DNA from: Symsagittifera roscoffensis
Taxonomy: Eukaryota; Xenacoelomorpha; Acoela; Convolutidae
DNA: 64,000 bases
Direction: 5' to 3'
NCBI RefSeq assembly: GCF_963678635.1
Contig: NC_087062.1
Span: forward strand, 95,659,705-95,723,704
A program made the translations under genes and the position numbers. The notes below the pieces were generated by a model, which worked only from the letters and a program-made list of their open reading frames with translations, was not told the DNA's origin and did not search any database. This document shows, one piece after another, positions 36,277 to 47,130 of the stretch (within the stretch, counting starts at the first letter, position 1; the number at the start of each line of letters is the position of its first letter).

Positions 36277-36348
36277 TCCCAGTTGGTCTAGCGGTTAGGA
36301 TTTGTGGCTTTCACCCACAAGGCCCGGGTTCGACTCCCAGACTGGGAA
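36277..36348 (+). tRNA. tRNA-Glu(UUC), T-stem mismatch
   Basis: One change from the reference: T stem CCGGG/CCCAG, giving a C.A mismatch. The same change recurs at 39121. Confidence 0.7.
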
Positions 36349-36844
36349 ATCTATTACTTTTTTTATATTGATTTTTTCTTCCGAATAAATATTACGCTCA
36401 AATGAGTTCTTTGAAGTTGTATAGGATACACGAACACAAAAACGTTGAGAAATTAAATGGATTGGCGATAGTAGAAAAATTGTTCAACTTCATCTTTGAA
36501 AAGCAAAACTTGCCAATTAGGCGTTCACTTTATTGGGACAAAAAAAGAACTCAGGATCATATCCCAGTTGGTCTAGCAGTTAGGATTTGTGGCTTTCACC
36601 CACAAGGCCCGGGTTGGACTCCCGGACTCGGAAATGTATTAATTTTTTACATTGATTTTTTCTTCCGAATAACTATTACTCTCAAATGAGTTCTTTGAAG
36701 TTGTATAGGATACACAAACACAAAATGTTGAGAAACTACATGGATCGACCATAGTTGAAAACTTGTGCAAGTTCATCTTTGAATAGAAAACGTGCCAATT
36801 AGGCGTTCACTTTATTGGGACAAAAATAAGGACTCACGATCATA

Positions 36845-36916
36845 TCCCAGTTGGTCTAGCGGTTAGGATTTGTGGTTTTCACCCACAAGGCCCGGGTTCG
36901 ACTCCCGGACTGGGAA
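36845..36916 (+). tRNA. tRNA-Glu(UUC), intact
   Basis: All stems pair. The single difference from the reference is loop TTTTCAC for CTTTCAC, a neutral position that is also T in other animal tRNA-Glu(UUC) genes. Confidence 0.9.
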
Positions 36917-37698
36917 ATCTATTACTTTTTTAAAATGATTTTTTCTTCCGAATAACTCTTACTCTCAAATTAGTTCTTTGAAGTTGTATAGGATACACGA
37001 ACACAAAAACGTTGAGAAATTAAATGGATTGACGATAGTAGAAAACTTGTTAAACTTCATCTTTGAATAGCAAAACGTGCCAATTAGGCGTTCACTTTAT
37101 TGGGAAAAAATAATAACTCAGGATCATATCCCAGTTGGTCTAGCAGTTAGGATTTGTGGCTTTCACCCACAAGGCCCGGGTTGGACTCCCGGACTGGGAA
37201 ATCTATTACTTTTTTAAAATTGACTTTTTCTTCCGAATAACTATTACTCTCAAATGAGTGCTTTGAAGTTGTATAGGATACACAAACACAAAATGTTGAG
37301 AAACTACATGGATCGACCATAGTTGAAAACTTGTGCAAGTTCATCTTTGAATAGCAAAACGTACCAAATAGGCGTTCACTTTATTGGGAAAAAATAATAA
37401 CTCAGGATCATATCCCAGTTGGTCTAGCAGTTAGGATTTGTGGCTTTCACCCACAAGGCCCGGGTTGGACTCCCGGACTGGGAAATCTATTACTTTTTTA
37501 AAATTGACTTTTTCTTCCGAATAACTATTACTCTCAAATGAGTTCTTTGAAGTTGTATAGGACACATGAACACAAAAACGTTGAGAAATTACAAGGATCG
37601 ACCATAGTTGAAAACTTGTGCAACTTCATCTTTGAATAGCAAAACGTACCAAATAGGCGTTCACTTTATTGGGACAAAAATAAGGATTCACGCTCATA

Positions 37699-37770
37699 TC
37701 CCAGTTGGTCTAGCGGTTAGGATTTGTGGCTTTCACCCACAAGGCCCGGGTTCGACTACCGGACTGGGAA
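37699..37770 (+). tRNA. tRNA-Glu(UUC), T-stem mismatch
   Basis: Reference except ACCGG for CCCGG, which breaks the T-stem pair next to the loop and the last B-box base. The leader reads CACGCTCATA. Confidence 0.65.
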
Positions 37771-37983
37771 ATCTATTTGTTCTTTCAAATTGATTTTTCT
37801 TCCGAATAAATATTACGCTCAAATGAGTTCTTTGAATTTGTATAGGATACACGAACACAAAAACGTTGAGAAATTAAATGGATTGACGATAGTAGAAAAC
37901 TTGTTCAACTTCATCTTTGAATAGCAAAACGTACCAATTAAGCGTTCACTTTATTGGGACAAAAATAAGGACTCACGATCATA

Positions 37984-38055
37984 TCCCAGTTGGTCTAGCG
38001 GTTAGGATTTGTGGCTTTCACCCACAAGGCCCGGGTTCGACTCCCGGACTGGGAA
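37984..38055 (+). tRNA. tRNA-Glu(UUC), intact
   Basis: Identical to the reference. It is the counterpart of 36845 in the second 1,138-bp repeat but has C at loop position 32, so the two repeats are not exact copies. Confidence 0.9.
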
Positions 38056-39120
38056 ATCTATTACTTTTTAAAATGATTTTTTCTTCCGAATAACTCTTAC
38101 TCTCAAATTAGTTCTTTGAAGTTGTATAGGATACACGAACACAAAAACGTTGAGAAATTAAATGGATTGACGATAGTAGAAAACTTGTTAAACTTCATCT
38201 TTGAATAGCAAAACGTGCCAATTAGGCGTTCACTTTATTGGGAAAAAATAATAACTCAGGATCATATCCCAGTTGGTCTAGCAGTTAGGATTTGTGGCTT
38301 TCACCCACAAGGCCCGGGTTGGACTCCCGGACTGGGAAATCTATTACTTTTTTAAAATTGACTTTTTCTTCCGAATAACTATTACTCTCAAATGAGTTCT
38401 TTGAAGTTGTATAGGATACACAAACACAAAATGTTGAGAAACTACATGGATCGACCATAGTTGAAAACTTGTGCAAGTTCATCTTTGAATAGCAAAACGT
38501 ACCAAATAGGCGTTCACTTTATTGGGAAAAAATAATAACTCAGGATCATATCCCAGTTGGTCTAGCAGTTAGGATTTGTGGCTTTCACCCACAAGGCCCG
38601 GGTTGGACTCCCGGACTGGGAAATCTATTACTTTTTTAAAATTGACTTTTTCTTCCGAATAACTATTACTCTCAAATGAGTTCTTTGAAGTTGTATAGGA
38701 CACATGAACACAAAAACGTTGAGAAATTACAAGGATCGACCATAGTTGAAAACTTGTGCAACTTCATCTTTGAATAGCAAAACGTACCAAATAGGCGTTC
38801 ACTTTATTGGGACAAAAATAAGGATTCACGCTCATATCCCAGTTGGTCTAGAGGTTAGGATTTGAGGCTTCCACACAAAAGGCCCGGGTTCGACTCCCGG
38901 ACTGCGAAATCTATTACTTTTTTTAAATTGATTTTTTCTTCCAAATTACTGTTACGCTCAAATGTGTTTTTTGAAGTTGTATAGGATACACGAACAGAAA
39001 ATGTTAAGAAACTACCTGGCTCGATCAAAGTAGAAAATTTTTGCAAGTTCATTTTTGAATAGAAAACGTGCCATTTAGGCGTTCACTTTATTGGGACAAA
39101 AATAAGGCCTCAGGATCATA

Positions 39121-39192
39121 TCCCAGTTGGTCTAGCGGTTAGGATTTGTGGCTTTCACCCACAAGGCCCGGGTTCGACTCCCAGACTGGGAA
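39121..39192 (+). tRNA. tRNA-Glu(UUC), T-stem mismatch
   Basis: Same CCCAG change as 36277, leaving one C.A mismatch. The trailer reads TTCTATTAC. Confidence 0.7.
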
Positions 39193-39755
39193 TTCTATTA
39201 CTTTTTTATATTGATTTTTTCTTCCGAATAAATATTACGCTCAAATGAGTTCTTTGAAGTTGTATAGGATACACAAACACAAAAACGTTGAGAAATTAAA
39301 TGGATTGGCGATAGTAGAAAAATTGTTGAACTTCATCTTTGAAAAGCAAAACTTGCCAATTAGGCGTTCACTTTATTGGGACAAAAAAAGAACTCAGGAT
39401 CATATCCCAGTTGGTCTAGCAGTTCGGATTTGTGGCTTTCACCCACAAGGCCCGGGTTGGACTCCCGGACTGGGAAATGTATTACTTTTTTAAATTGATT
39501 TTTTCTTCCGAATAACTATTACTCTCAAATGAGTTCTTTGAAGTTGTATAGGATACACAAACACAAAATGTTGAGAAACTACATGGATCGACCATAGTTG
39601 AAAACTTGTGCAAGTTCATCTTTGAATAGAAAATGTGCCAATTAGGCGTTCACTTTATTGGGACAATCCCAGTTGGTCTAGCGGTTATCATATCCCAGTT
39701 GGTCTAGCGGTTCACTTTATTGGGACAATCCCAGTTGGTCTAGCGGTCTATCATA

Positions 39756-39827
39756 TCCCAGTTGGTCTAGCGGTTAGGATTTGTGGCTTTCACCCACAAG
39801 GCCCGGGTTCGACTCCCGGACTGGGAA
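39756..39827 (+). tRNA. tRNA-Glu(UUC), intact
   Basis: Identical to the reference, preceded in 90 bp by three separate copies of its own first 20 bases (39667, 39693, 39729). The trailer is changed to ACATATTAC. Confidence 0.9.
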
Positions 39828-40708
39828 ACATATTACTTTTTTTAAATTGATTTTTTCTTCCGACTAATTATTACGCTCAAATGAGTTCTTTGAATTTGTA
39901 TAGGATACACGAACACAAAAACGTTGAGAAATTAAATGGATTGACGATAGTAGAAAACTTGTTCAACTTCATCTTTGAATAGCAAAACGTGCCAATTAAG
40001 CGTTCACTTTATTGGGACAAAATAAGAACTCAGGATCATACCCCAGTTGGTCTAGCGGTTAGGTATTCTGTCTTTCACTCACAAGGCCTGGGTTCGACTC
40101 CCGGACTGGGAAACCTATTACTTTTTTTAAATTGGTTTTTTCGAATAAACATTACGCTCAAATGAGTTCTTTGAAGTTGTATAGGATACACAAACAAAAT
40201 GTTGAGAAACTACATGGATCGACCATAGTTGAAAACTTGTGCAAGTTTTTTCTTCCGAATAACTATTACTCTCAAATGAGTTCTTTGAAGTTGTATAGGA
40301 TACACAAACACAAAATGTTGAGAAACTACATGGATCGACCATAGTTGAAAACTTGTGCAAGTTCATCTTTGAATAGAAAATGTGCCAATTAGGCGTTCAC
40401 TTTATTGGGACAAATCCCAGTTGGTCTAGCGGTTAGGATCATATCCCAGTTGGTCTAGCGGTTAGGATTTGGACTCCCGGACTGGGAAATGTATTACTTT
40501 TTTAAATTGATTTTTTCTTCCGAATAACTATTACTCTCAAATGAGTTCTTTGAAGTTGTATAGGATACACAAACACAAAATGTTGAGAAACTACATGGAT
40601 CGACCATAGTTGAAAACTTGTGCAAGTTCATCTTTGAATAGAAAATGTGCCAATTAGGCGTTCACTTTATTGGGACAAATCCCAGTTGGTCTAGCGGTTA
40701 GGATCATA

Positions 40709-40780
40709 TCCCAGTTGGTCTAGCGGTTAGGATTTGTGGCTTTCACCCACAAGGCCCGGGTTCGACTCCCGGACTGGGAA
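40709..40780 (+). tRNA. tRNA-Glu(UUC), intact
   Basis: Identical to the reference. A 25-base copy of its own 5' end (40680-40704) lies directly upstream, so two A boxes stand in tandem before one B box. Confidence 0.9.
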
Positions 40781-40837
40781 ACATATTACTTTTTTTAAAT
40801 TGATTTTTCCTTCCGACTAATTATTACGCTCAAATGA

Positions 40838-40863
40838 GTTTTCAACTTGCACAAGTTGAAAAC
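40838..40863. repeat. 12-bp perfect palindrome in spacer
   Basis: GTTTTCAACTTG at 40838-40849 and its reverse complement at 40852-40863 are separated by two bases. The right arm is the normal spacer (GTTGAAAACTTGTGCAAG); the left arm is its inverted copy, joined to CAAATGA of another spacer position. Confidence 0.8.
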
Positions 40864-41723
40864 TTGTGCAAGTTCATCTTTGAATAGAAAATGTGCCAAT
40901 TAGGCGTTCACTTTATTGGGACAAATCCCAGTTGGTCTAGCGGTTAGGATCATATCCCAGTTGGTCTAGCGGTTAGGATTTGGACTCCCGGACTGGGAAA
41001 TGTATTACTTTTTTAAATTGATTTTTTCTTCCGAATAACTATTACTCTCAAATGAGTTCTTTGAAGTTGTATAGGATACATATCCCAGTTGGTCTAGCGG
41101 TTAGGATCATATCCCAGTTGGTCTAGCGGTTAGGATTTGGACTCCCGGACTGGGAAATGTATTACTTTTTTAAATTGATTGTTTCTTCCGAATAACTATT
41201 ACTCTCAAATGAGTTCTTTGAAGTTGTATAGGATCATATCCCAGTTGGTCTAGCGGTTAGGATTTGTGGCTTTCACCCACAAGGCCCGGGTTCGACTCAA
41301 CACAAACACATTACTCTTAACTATTACTCTCAAATGAGTTCTTTGAAGTTGTATAGGATCATATCCCAGTTGGTCTAGCGGTTAGGATTTGTGGCTTTCA
41401 CCCACAAGGCCCGGGTTCGACTCAACACAAACACAAAATGTTGAGAAACTACATGGATCGACCATAGTTGAAAACTTGTGCAAGTTCATCTTTGAATAGA
41501 AAATGTGCCAATTAGGCGTTCACTTTATTGGGACAAATCCCAGTTGGTCTAGCGGTTAGGATCATATCCCAGTTGGTCTAGCGGTTAGGATTTGGACTCC
41601 CGGACTGGGAAATGTATTACTTTTTTAAATTGATTTTTTCTTCCGAATAACTATTACTCTCAAATGAGTTCTTTGAAGTTGTATAGGATCATATCCCAGT
41701 TGGTCTAGCGGTTAGGATTTGTG

Positions 41724-41747
41724 GCTTTCACCCACAAGGGTGAAAGC
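41724..41747. repeat. Fold-back hairpin at the anticodon arm
   Basis: GCTTTCACCC (41724-41733), loop ACAA, then the exact reverse complement GGGTGAAAGC (41738-41747). The tRNA runs normally up to CCCACAA and then turns back on itself, followed by two copies of GGACTAGCGGTT before a mini-tRNA starts at 41778. Confidence 0.85.
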
Positions 41748-41877
41748 GGTTGGACTAGCGGTTTGGACTAGCGGTTATCCCAGTTGGTCTAGCGGTTAGG
41801 ATTTGGACTCCCGGACTGGGAAATGTATTACTTTTTTAAATTGATTTTTTCTTCCGAATAACTATTACTCTCAAATG

Positions 41878-41986
41878 AGTTCTTTGAAGTTGTATAGGAT
41901 CATATCCCAGTTGGTCTAGCGGTTAGGATTTGTTACGCTCACCGCTAGACCAACTGGGATATGATCCTATACAACTTCAAAGAACT
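41878..41986. repeat. 46-bp perfect inverted repeat
   Basis: 41878-41923 (from AGTTCTTTGAAG in the spacer to TAGCGGT in the tRNA) is exactly reverse-complemented at 41941-41986, with a 17-base centre. The right arm is the only stretch of the window in which tRNA sequence runs on the minus strand, carrying the first 20 bases of the tRNA plus its leader. Confidence 0.9.
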
Positions 41987-42294
41987 ATACAACTTAGGAT
42001 TTGTTACGCTTAATTATTACGCTCAAATGAGTTCTTTGAATTTGTATAGGATACACGAACACAAAAACGTTGAGAAATTAAATGGATTTGAATAGAAAAT
42101 GTGCCAATTAGGCGTTCACTTTATTGGGACAATCATATCCCAGTTGGTCTAGCGGCTAGGATTTGGACTCCCGGACTGGGAAATGTATTACTTTTTTAAA
42201 TTGATTTTTTCTTCCGAATAACTATTACTCTCAAATGAGTTCTTTGAAGTTGTATAGGATCATATCCCAGTTGGTCTAGCGGTTAGGATTTGTG

Positions 42295-42318
42295 GCTTTC
42301 ACCCACAAGGGTGAAAGC
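42295..42318. repeat. Second copy of the anticodon-arm hairpin
   Basis: Exact repeat of the 41724-41747 hairpin, 571 bp downstream, with the same flanks (GGTTGGACTAGCGG after it). It shows that the fold-back structure was duplicated as part of a larger block. Confidence 0.85.
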
Positions 42319-42475
42319 GGTTGGACTAGCGGTTTGGACTAGCGGTTATCCCAGTTGGTCTAGCGGTTAGGATTTGGACTCCCGGACTGGGAAATGTATT
42401 ACTTTTTTAAATTGATTTTTTCTTCCGAATAACTATTACTCTCAAATGAGTTCTTTGAAGTTGTATAGGATCATA

Positions 42476-42547
42476 TCCCAGTTGGTCTAGCGGTTAGGAT
42501 TTGTGGCTTTCACCCACAAGGCCCGGGTTCGACTCCCGGACTGGGAA
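42476..42547 (+). tRNA. tRNA-Glu(UUC), intact
   Basis: Identical to the reference. The leader is rearranged: GAAGTTGTATAGGATCATA places the mid-spacer landmark directly before the tRNA, so about 130 bp of normal upstream spacer, including the CGTGCCA block, is missing. Confidence 0.88.
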
Positions 42548-42955
42548 ACATATTACTTTTTTTAAATTGATTTTTTCTTCCGACTAATTATTACGCTCAA
42601 ATGAGTTCTTTGATATTGTATAGGATACACGAACACAAAAACGTTGAGAAATTAAATGGATTTGAATAGAAAATGTGCCAATTAGGCGTTCACTTTATTG
42701 GGACAATCATATCCCAGTTGGTCTAGATCATATCCCAGTTGATCCTGATCATATCCCAGATCATATCCCAGTTGGTCTAGCGGTTAGGATTTGTGGCTTT
42801 CACCCACAAGGCCCGGGTTCGAACACAAAAACGTTGAGAAATTAAATGGATTTGAATAGAAAATGTGCCAATTAGGCGTTCACTTTATTGGGACAATCAT
42901 ATCCCAGTTGGTCTAGATCATATCCCAGTTGGTCTAGATCATATCCCAGATCATA

Positions 42956-43027
42956 TCCCAGTTGGTCTAGCGGTTAGGATTTGTGGCTTTCACCCACAAG
43001 GCCCGGGTTCGACTCCCGGACTGGGAA
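42956..43027 (+). tRNA. tRNA-Glu(UUC), intact
   Basis: Identical to the reference. Upstream are tandem 5' fragments (starts 42902, 42923, 42944) joined by GATCATATCCCAG. Confidence 0.88.
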
Positions 43028-43089
43028 ACATATTACTTTTTTTAAATTGATTTTTTCTTCCGACTAATTATTAGGTCGGAAGAATCATA

Positions 43090-43161
43090 TCCCAGTTGGT
43101 CTAGCGGTTAGGATTTGTGGCTTTCACCCACAAGGCCCGGGTTCGACTCCCGGACTGGGAA
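43090..43161 (+). tRNA. tRNA-Glu(UUC), intact
   Basis: Identical to the reference and only 62 bp after the end of the previous intact copy. Its short leader is AGGTCGGAAGAATCATA, which includes an inverted TCTTCCGAC trailer motif. A run of ten T follows at about 43167. Confidence 0.88.
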
Positions 43162-44504
43162 ACATATTTTTTTTTTTAATTGATTTTTTCTTCCGACTAA
43201 TTATTACGCTCAAATGAGTTCTTTGAATTTGTATAGGATACACGAACACAAAAACGTTGAGAAATTAAATGGATTGACGATAGTAGAAAACTTGTTCAAC
43301 TTCATCTTTGAATAGCAAAACGTGCCAATTAAGCGTTCACTTTATTGGGACAAAATAAGAACTCAGGATCATACCCCAGTTGGTCTAGCGGTTAGGTATT
43401 CTGTCTTTCACTCACAAGGCCTGGGTTCGACTCCCGGACTGGGAAACCTATTACTTTTTTTAAATTGGTTTTTTCGAATAAATATTACGCTCAAATGAGT
43501 TCTTTGAAGTTGTATAGGATACACAAACAAAATGTTGAGAAACTACATGGATCGACCATAGTTGAAAACTTGTGCAAGTTCATCTTTGAATAGAAAACGT
43601 GCCAATTTGGCGTTCATTTTATTGGGACAAAAATAAGGAGTCACGATCATATCCCAGTTGGTCTAGCGGTAGAGGATTTGTGGCTTTCACCTACAAGGCC
43701 CGGGTTCGACTGCCAGACTGGGAAATCTATTACTTTTTTATATTGATTTTTTCTTCCGAATAAATATTACGCTCAAATGAGTTCTTTGAAGTTGTATAGG
43801 ATACACAAACACAAAAACGTTGAGAAATTAAATGGATTGGCGATAGTAGAAAAATTGTTCAACTTCATCTTTGAAAAGCAAAACTTGCCAATTAGGCGTT
43901 CACTTTATTGGGACAAAAAAAGAACTCAGGATCATATCCCAGTTGGTCTAGCAGTTCGGATTTGTGGCTTTCACCCACAAGGCCCGGGTTGGACTCCCGG
44001 ACTGGGAAATGTATTACTTTTTTAAATTGATTTTTTCTTCCGAATAACTATTACTCTCAAATGAGTTCTTTGAAGTTGTATAGGATACACAAACACAAAA
44101 TGTTGAGAAACTACATGGATCGACCATAGTTGAAAACTTGTGCAAGTTCATCTTTAAATAGAAAACGTGCCAATTAGGCGTTCACTTTATTGGGACAAAA
44201 ATAAGGACTCACGATCATATCCCAGTTGGTCTAGCGGTTAGGATTTGTGGCTTTCACCAACAAGACCCGGGTTCGACTCCAGGACTGGGAAACATATTAC
44301 TTTTTTTAAATTGATTTTTTCTTCCGACTAATTATTACGCTCAAATGAGTTCTTTGAATTTGTATAGGATACACGAACACAAAAACGTTGAGAAATTAAA
44401 TGGATTGACGATAGTAGAAAACTTGTTCAACTTCATCTTTGAATAGCAAAACGTACCAATTAAGCGTTCATTTTATTGGGACAAAAGAAGAACTCGGGAT
44501 CATA

Positions 44505-44576
44505 TCCCAGTTGGTCTAGCGGTTAGGATTTGTGGCTTTCACCCACAAGGCCCGGGTTCGACTCCAGGACTGGGAA
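44505..44576 (+). tRNA. tRNA-Glu(UUC), T-stem mismatch
   Basis: Reference except CCAGG for CCCGG at the end of the T arm, one G.A mismatch that also alters the last B-box base. The leader is AAGAAGAACTCGGGATCATA. Confidence 0.6.
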
Positions 44577-45072
44577 ATCTATTACTTTTTTTAATTGATT
44601 TTTTCTTCCGAATAACTATTACTCTCAAATGAGTTCTTTGAAGTTGTATAGGATACACAAACACAAAATGTTGAGAAACTACATGGATCGACCATAGTTG
44701 AAAACTTGTGCAAGTTCATCTTTAAATAGAAAACGTGCCAATTAGGCGTTCACTTTATTGGGACAAAAATAAGGACTCACGATCATATCCCAGTTGGTCT
44801 AGCGGTTAGGATTTGTGGCTTTCACCAACAAGACCCGGGTTCGACTCCAGGACTGGGAAACCTATTACTTTTTTTTAATTGATTTTTTCTTCCGACTAAT
44901 TATTACGCTCAAATGAGTTCTTTGAATTTGTATAGGATACACGAACACAAAAACGTTGAGAAATTAAATGGATTGACGATAGTAGAAAACTTGTTCAACT
45001 TCATCTTTGAATAGCAAAACGTACCAATTAAGCGTTCATTTTATTGGGACAAAAGAAGAACTCGGGATCATA

Positions 45073-45144
45073 TCCCAGTTGGTCTAGCGGTTAGGATTTG
45101 TGGCTTCCACCCACAAGGCCCGGGTTCGACTCCAGGACTGGGAA
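45073..45144 (+). pseudogene. tRNA-Glu-derived copy with UCC anticodon
   Basis: The anticodon arm TGTGG-CTTCCAC-CCACA is perfectly paired but reads TCC (Gly). T stem CCAGG mismatch. Its counterpart 1,986 bp later (47059) reads TTC, so this is a single recent change. Confidence 0.6.
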
Positions 45145-46490
45145 ATCTATTACTTTTTTTAATTGATTTTTTCTTCCGAATAACTATTACTCTCAAATGA
45201 GTTCTTTGAAGTTGTATAGGATACACAAACACAAAATGTTGAGAAACTACATGGATCGACCATAGTTGAAAACTTGTGCAAGTTCATCTTTAAATAGAAA
45301 ACGTGCCAATTAGGCGTTCACTTTATTGGGACAAAAATAAGGACTCACGATCATATCCCAGTTGGTCTAGCGGTTAGGATTTGTGGCTTTCACCAACAAG
45401 ACCCGGGTTCGACTCCAGGACTGGGAAATCTATTACTTTTTTAATTGATTTTTTCTTCCGAATAACTATTACTCTCAAATGAGTTCTTTGAAGTTGTATA
45501 GGATACACAAACACAAAATGTTGAGAAACTACATGGATCGACCATAGTTGAAAACTTGTGCAAGTTCATCTTTAAATAGAAAACGTGCCAATTTGGCGTT
45601 CATTTTATTGGGACAAAAATAAGGAGTCACGATCATATCCCAGTTGGTCTAGCGGTAGAGGATTTGTGGCTTTCACCTACAAGGCCCGGGTTCGACTGCC
45701 AGACTGGGAAATCTATTACTTTTTTATATTGATTTTTTCTTCCGAATAAATATTACGCTCAAATGAGTTCTTTGAAGTTGTATAGGATACACAAACACAA
45801 AAACGTTGAGAAATTAAATGGATTGGCGATAGTAGAAAAATTGTTCAACTTCATCTTTGAAAAGCAAAACTTGCCAATTAGGCGTTCACTTTATTGGGAC
45901 AAAAAAAGAACTCAGGATCATATCCCAGTTGGTCTAGCAGTTCGGATTTGTGGCTTTCACCCACAAGGCCCGGGTTGGACTCCCGGACTGGGAAATGTAT
46001 TACTTTTTTAAATTGATTTTTTCTTCCGAATAACTATTACTCTCAAATGAGTTCTTTGAAGTTGTATAGGATACACAAACACAAAATGTTGAGAAACTAC
46101 ATGGATCGACCATAGTTGAAAACTTGTGCAAGTTCATCTTTAAATAGAAAACGTGCCAATTAGGCGTTCACTTTATTGGGACAAAAATAAGGACTCACGA
46201 TCATATCCCAGTTGGTCTAGCGGTTAGGATTTGTGGCTTTCACCAACACGACCCGGGTTCGACTCCAGGACTGGGAAACATATTACTTTTTTTAAATTCA
46301 TTTTTTCTTCCGACTAATTATTACGCTCAAATGAGTTCTTTGAATTTGTATAGGATACACGAACACAAAAACGTTGAGAAATTAAATGGATTGACGATAG
46401 TAGAAAACTTGTTCAACTTCATCTTTGAATAGCAAAACGTACCAATTAAGCGTTCATTTTATTGGGACAAAAGAAGAACTCGGGATCATA

Positions 46491-46562
46491 TCCCAGTTGG
46501 TCTAGCGGTTAGGATTTGTGGCTTTCACCCACAAGGCCCGGGTTCGACTCCAGGACTGGGAA
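46491..46562 (+). tRNA. tRNA-Glu(UUC), T-stem mismatch
   Basis: Second-repeat counterpart of 44505 with the same tRNA sequence and the single CCAGG defect. Confidence 0.6.
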
Positions 46563-47058
46563 ATCTATTACTTTTTTTAATTGATTTTTTCTTCCGAATA
46601 ACTATTACTCTCAAATGAGTTCTTTGAAGTTGTATAGGATACACAAACACAAAATGTTGAGAAACTACATGGATCGACCATAGTTGAAAACTTGTGCAAG
46701 TTCATCTTTAAATAGAAAACGTGCCAATTAGGCGTTCACTTTATTGGGACAAAAATAAGGACTCACGATCATATCCCAGTTGGTCTAGCGGTTAGGATTT
46801 GTGGCTTTCACCAACAAGACCCGGGTTCGACTCCAGGACTGGGAAACCTATTACTTTTTTTTAATTGATTTTTTCTTCCGACTAATTATTACGCTCAAAT
46901 GAGTTCTTTGAATTTGTATAGGATACACGAACACAAAAACGTTGAGAAATTAAATGGATTGACGATAGTAGAAAACTTGTTCAACTTCATCTTTGAATAG
47001 CAAAACGTACCAATTAAGCGTTCATTTTATTGGGACAAAAGAAGAACTCGGGATCATA

Positions 47059-47130
47059 TCCCAGTTGGTCTAGCGGTTAGGATTTGTGGCTTTCACCCAC
47101 AAGGCCCGGGTTCGACTCCAGGACTGGGAA
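47059..47130 (+). tRNA. tRNA-Glu(UUC), T-stem mismatch
   Basis: As 44505 and 46491: one G.A mismatch in the T stem. It is the TTC counterpart of the TCC copy at 45073. Confidence 0.6.

Larger units (their letters stand above)
27883..36690 (+). repeat. Family 2 segment with mixed classes C, D and near-reference copies
   Basis: tRNA-like starts 27992 (C), 28267, 28550, 28834 (C), 29112, 29398, 29683 (C), 29961, 30246 (C), 30522, 30808, 31093 (C), 31374, 31654, 31936 (C), 32214, 32495, 32779, 33064 (D), 33347, 33636 (C), 33759, 34044 (C), 34299, 34583 (D), 34864, 35153 (C), 35431, 35716, 35999 (C), 36277 and 36562 (D). Copies not listed separately have two or more defects, often TGTGA or AGTGA in the anticodon stem, or ACTGCGA at the 3' end. 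Confidence 0.82.
36691..39640 (+). repeat. Four-monomer repeat, about 1,138 bp, two copies
   Basis: Starts 36845 (intact), 37129 (D), 37413 (D) and 37699 recur at 37984 (intact), 38267 (D), 38551 (D) and 38837. The last member diverges inside its tRNA: 37699 is near-intact, while 38837 has TTTGAGGCTTCCACAC and ACTGCGA, so the duplication ends there. 39121 and 39405 (D) follow. Confidence 0.85.
40444..42393 (+). pseudogene. 45-nt mini-tRNA copies lacking the anticodon arm (7 copies, listed)
   Basis: Positions 40444-40488, 40955-40999, 41112-41156, 41567-41611, 41778-41822, 42138-42182 and 42349-42393. Each keeps the 7-bp acceptor pair, D arm and A box, then jumps from GGATTT to GGACTCCCGG. 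The anticodon arm, variable region and 5' T strand (27 bases) are gone, and with them most of the B box. TTG on both sides of the lost piece in a class D parent suggests a short-homology deletion. Copy 42138 has AGCGGCTA in the D loop. Confidence 0.8.
39640..43170 (+). repeat. Rearranged zone: tRNA fragments, mini-tRNAs and fold-back repeats
   Basis: The regular unit breaks down. Short 5' tRNA pieces (TCCCAGTTGGTCTAGCGG) are strung together at 39667, 39693, 39729, 40415, 40680, 40926, 41083, 41538, 42712, 42733, 42902 and 42923. tRNA copies cut at TTCGACTC or TTCGA occur at 41239-41298, 41364-41423 and 42766-42822, and 5' halves at 41694, 41905 and 42265. Five intact tRNAs persist in the zone. 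Three kinds of inverted repeat are listed separately. A 571-bp block (41694 and 42265) was duplicated after the rearrangement. Confidence 0.85.
33064..45994 (+). pseudogene. Class D tRNA-Glu copies with broken B box (10 copies, listed)
   Basis: Starts 33064, 34583, 36562, 37129, 37413, 38267, 38551, 39405, 43937 and 45923. The T loop is TTGGACT, so the B box becomes GGTTGGACTCC and the universal TTC of the T loop is lost. Most also have TAGCAG in the A box. Stems otherwise pair in most copies and UUC is kept. Their usual leader has AACTCAGGATCAT. The 45-nt mini-tRNAs at 40.4-42.4 kb have the same GGACTCCC junction and probably derive from this class. Confidence 0.65.

Noticed and set aside
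41941-41986. Minus-strand tRNA gene
   Set aside because: The inverted stretch contains only the first 20 bases of the tRNA plus leader; there is no anticodon arm, T arm or B box.
43167-43180. Poly-T run as a polyadenylation or retroposon tail (minus strand)
   Set aside because: It lies exactly at the normal terminator position of the unit and is a length variant of the usual T7-T8 run.
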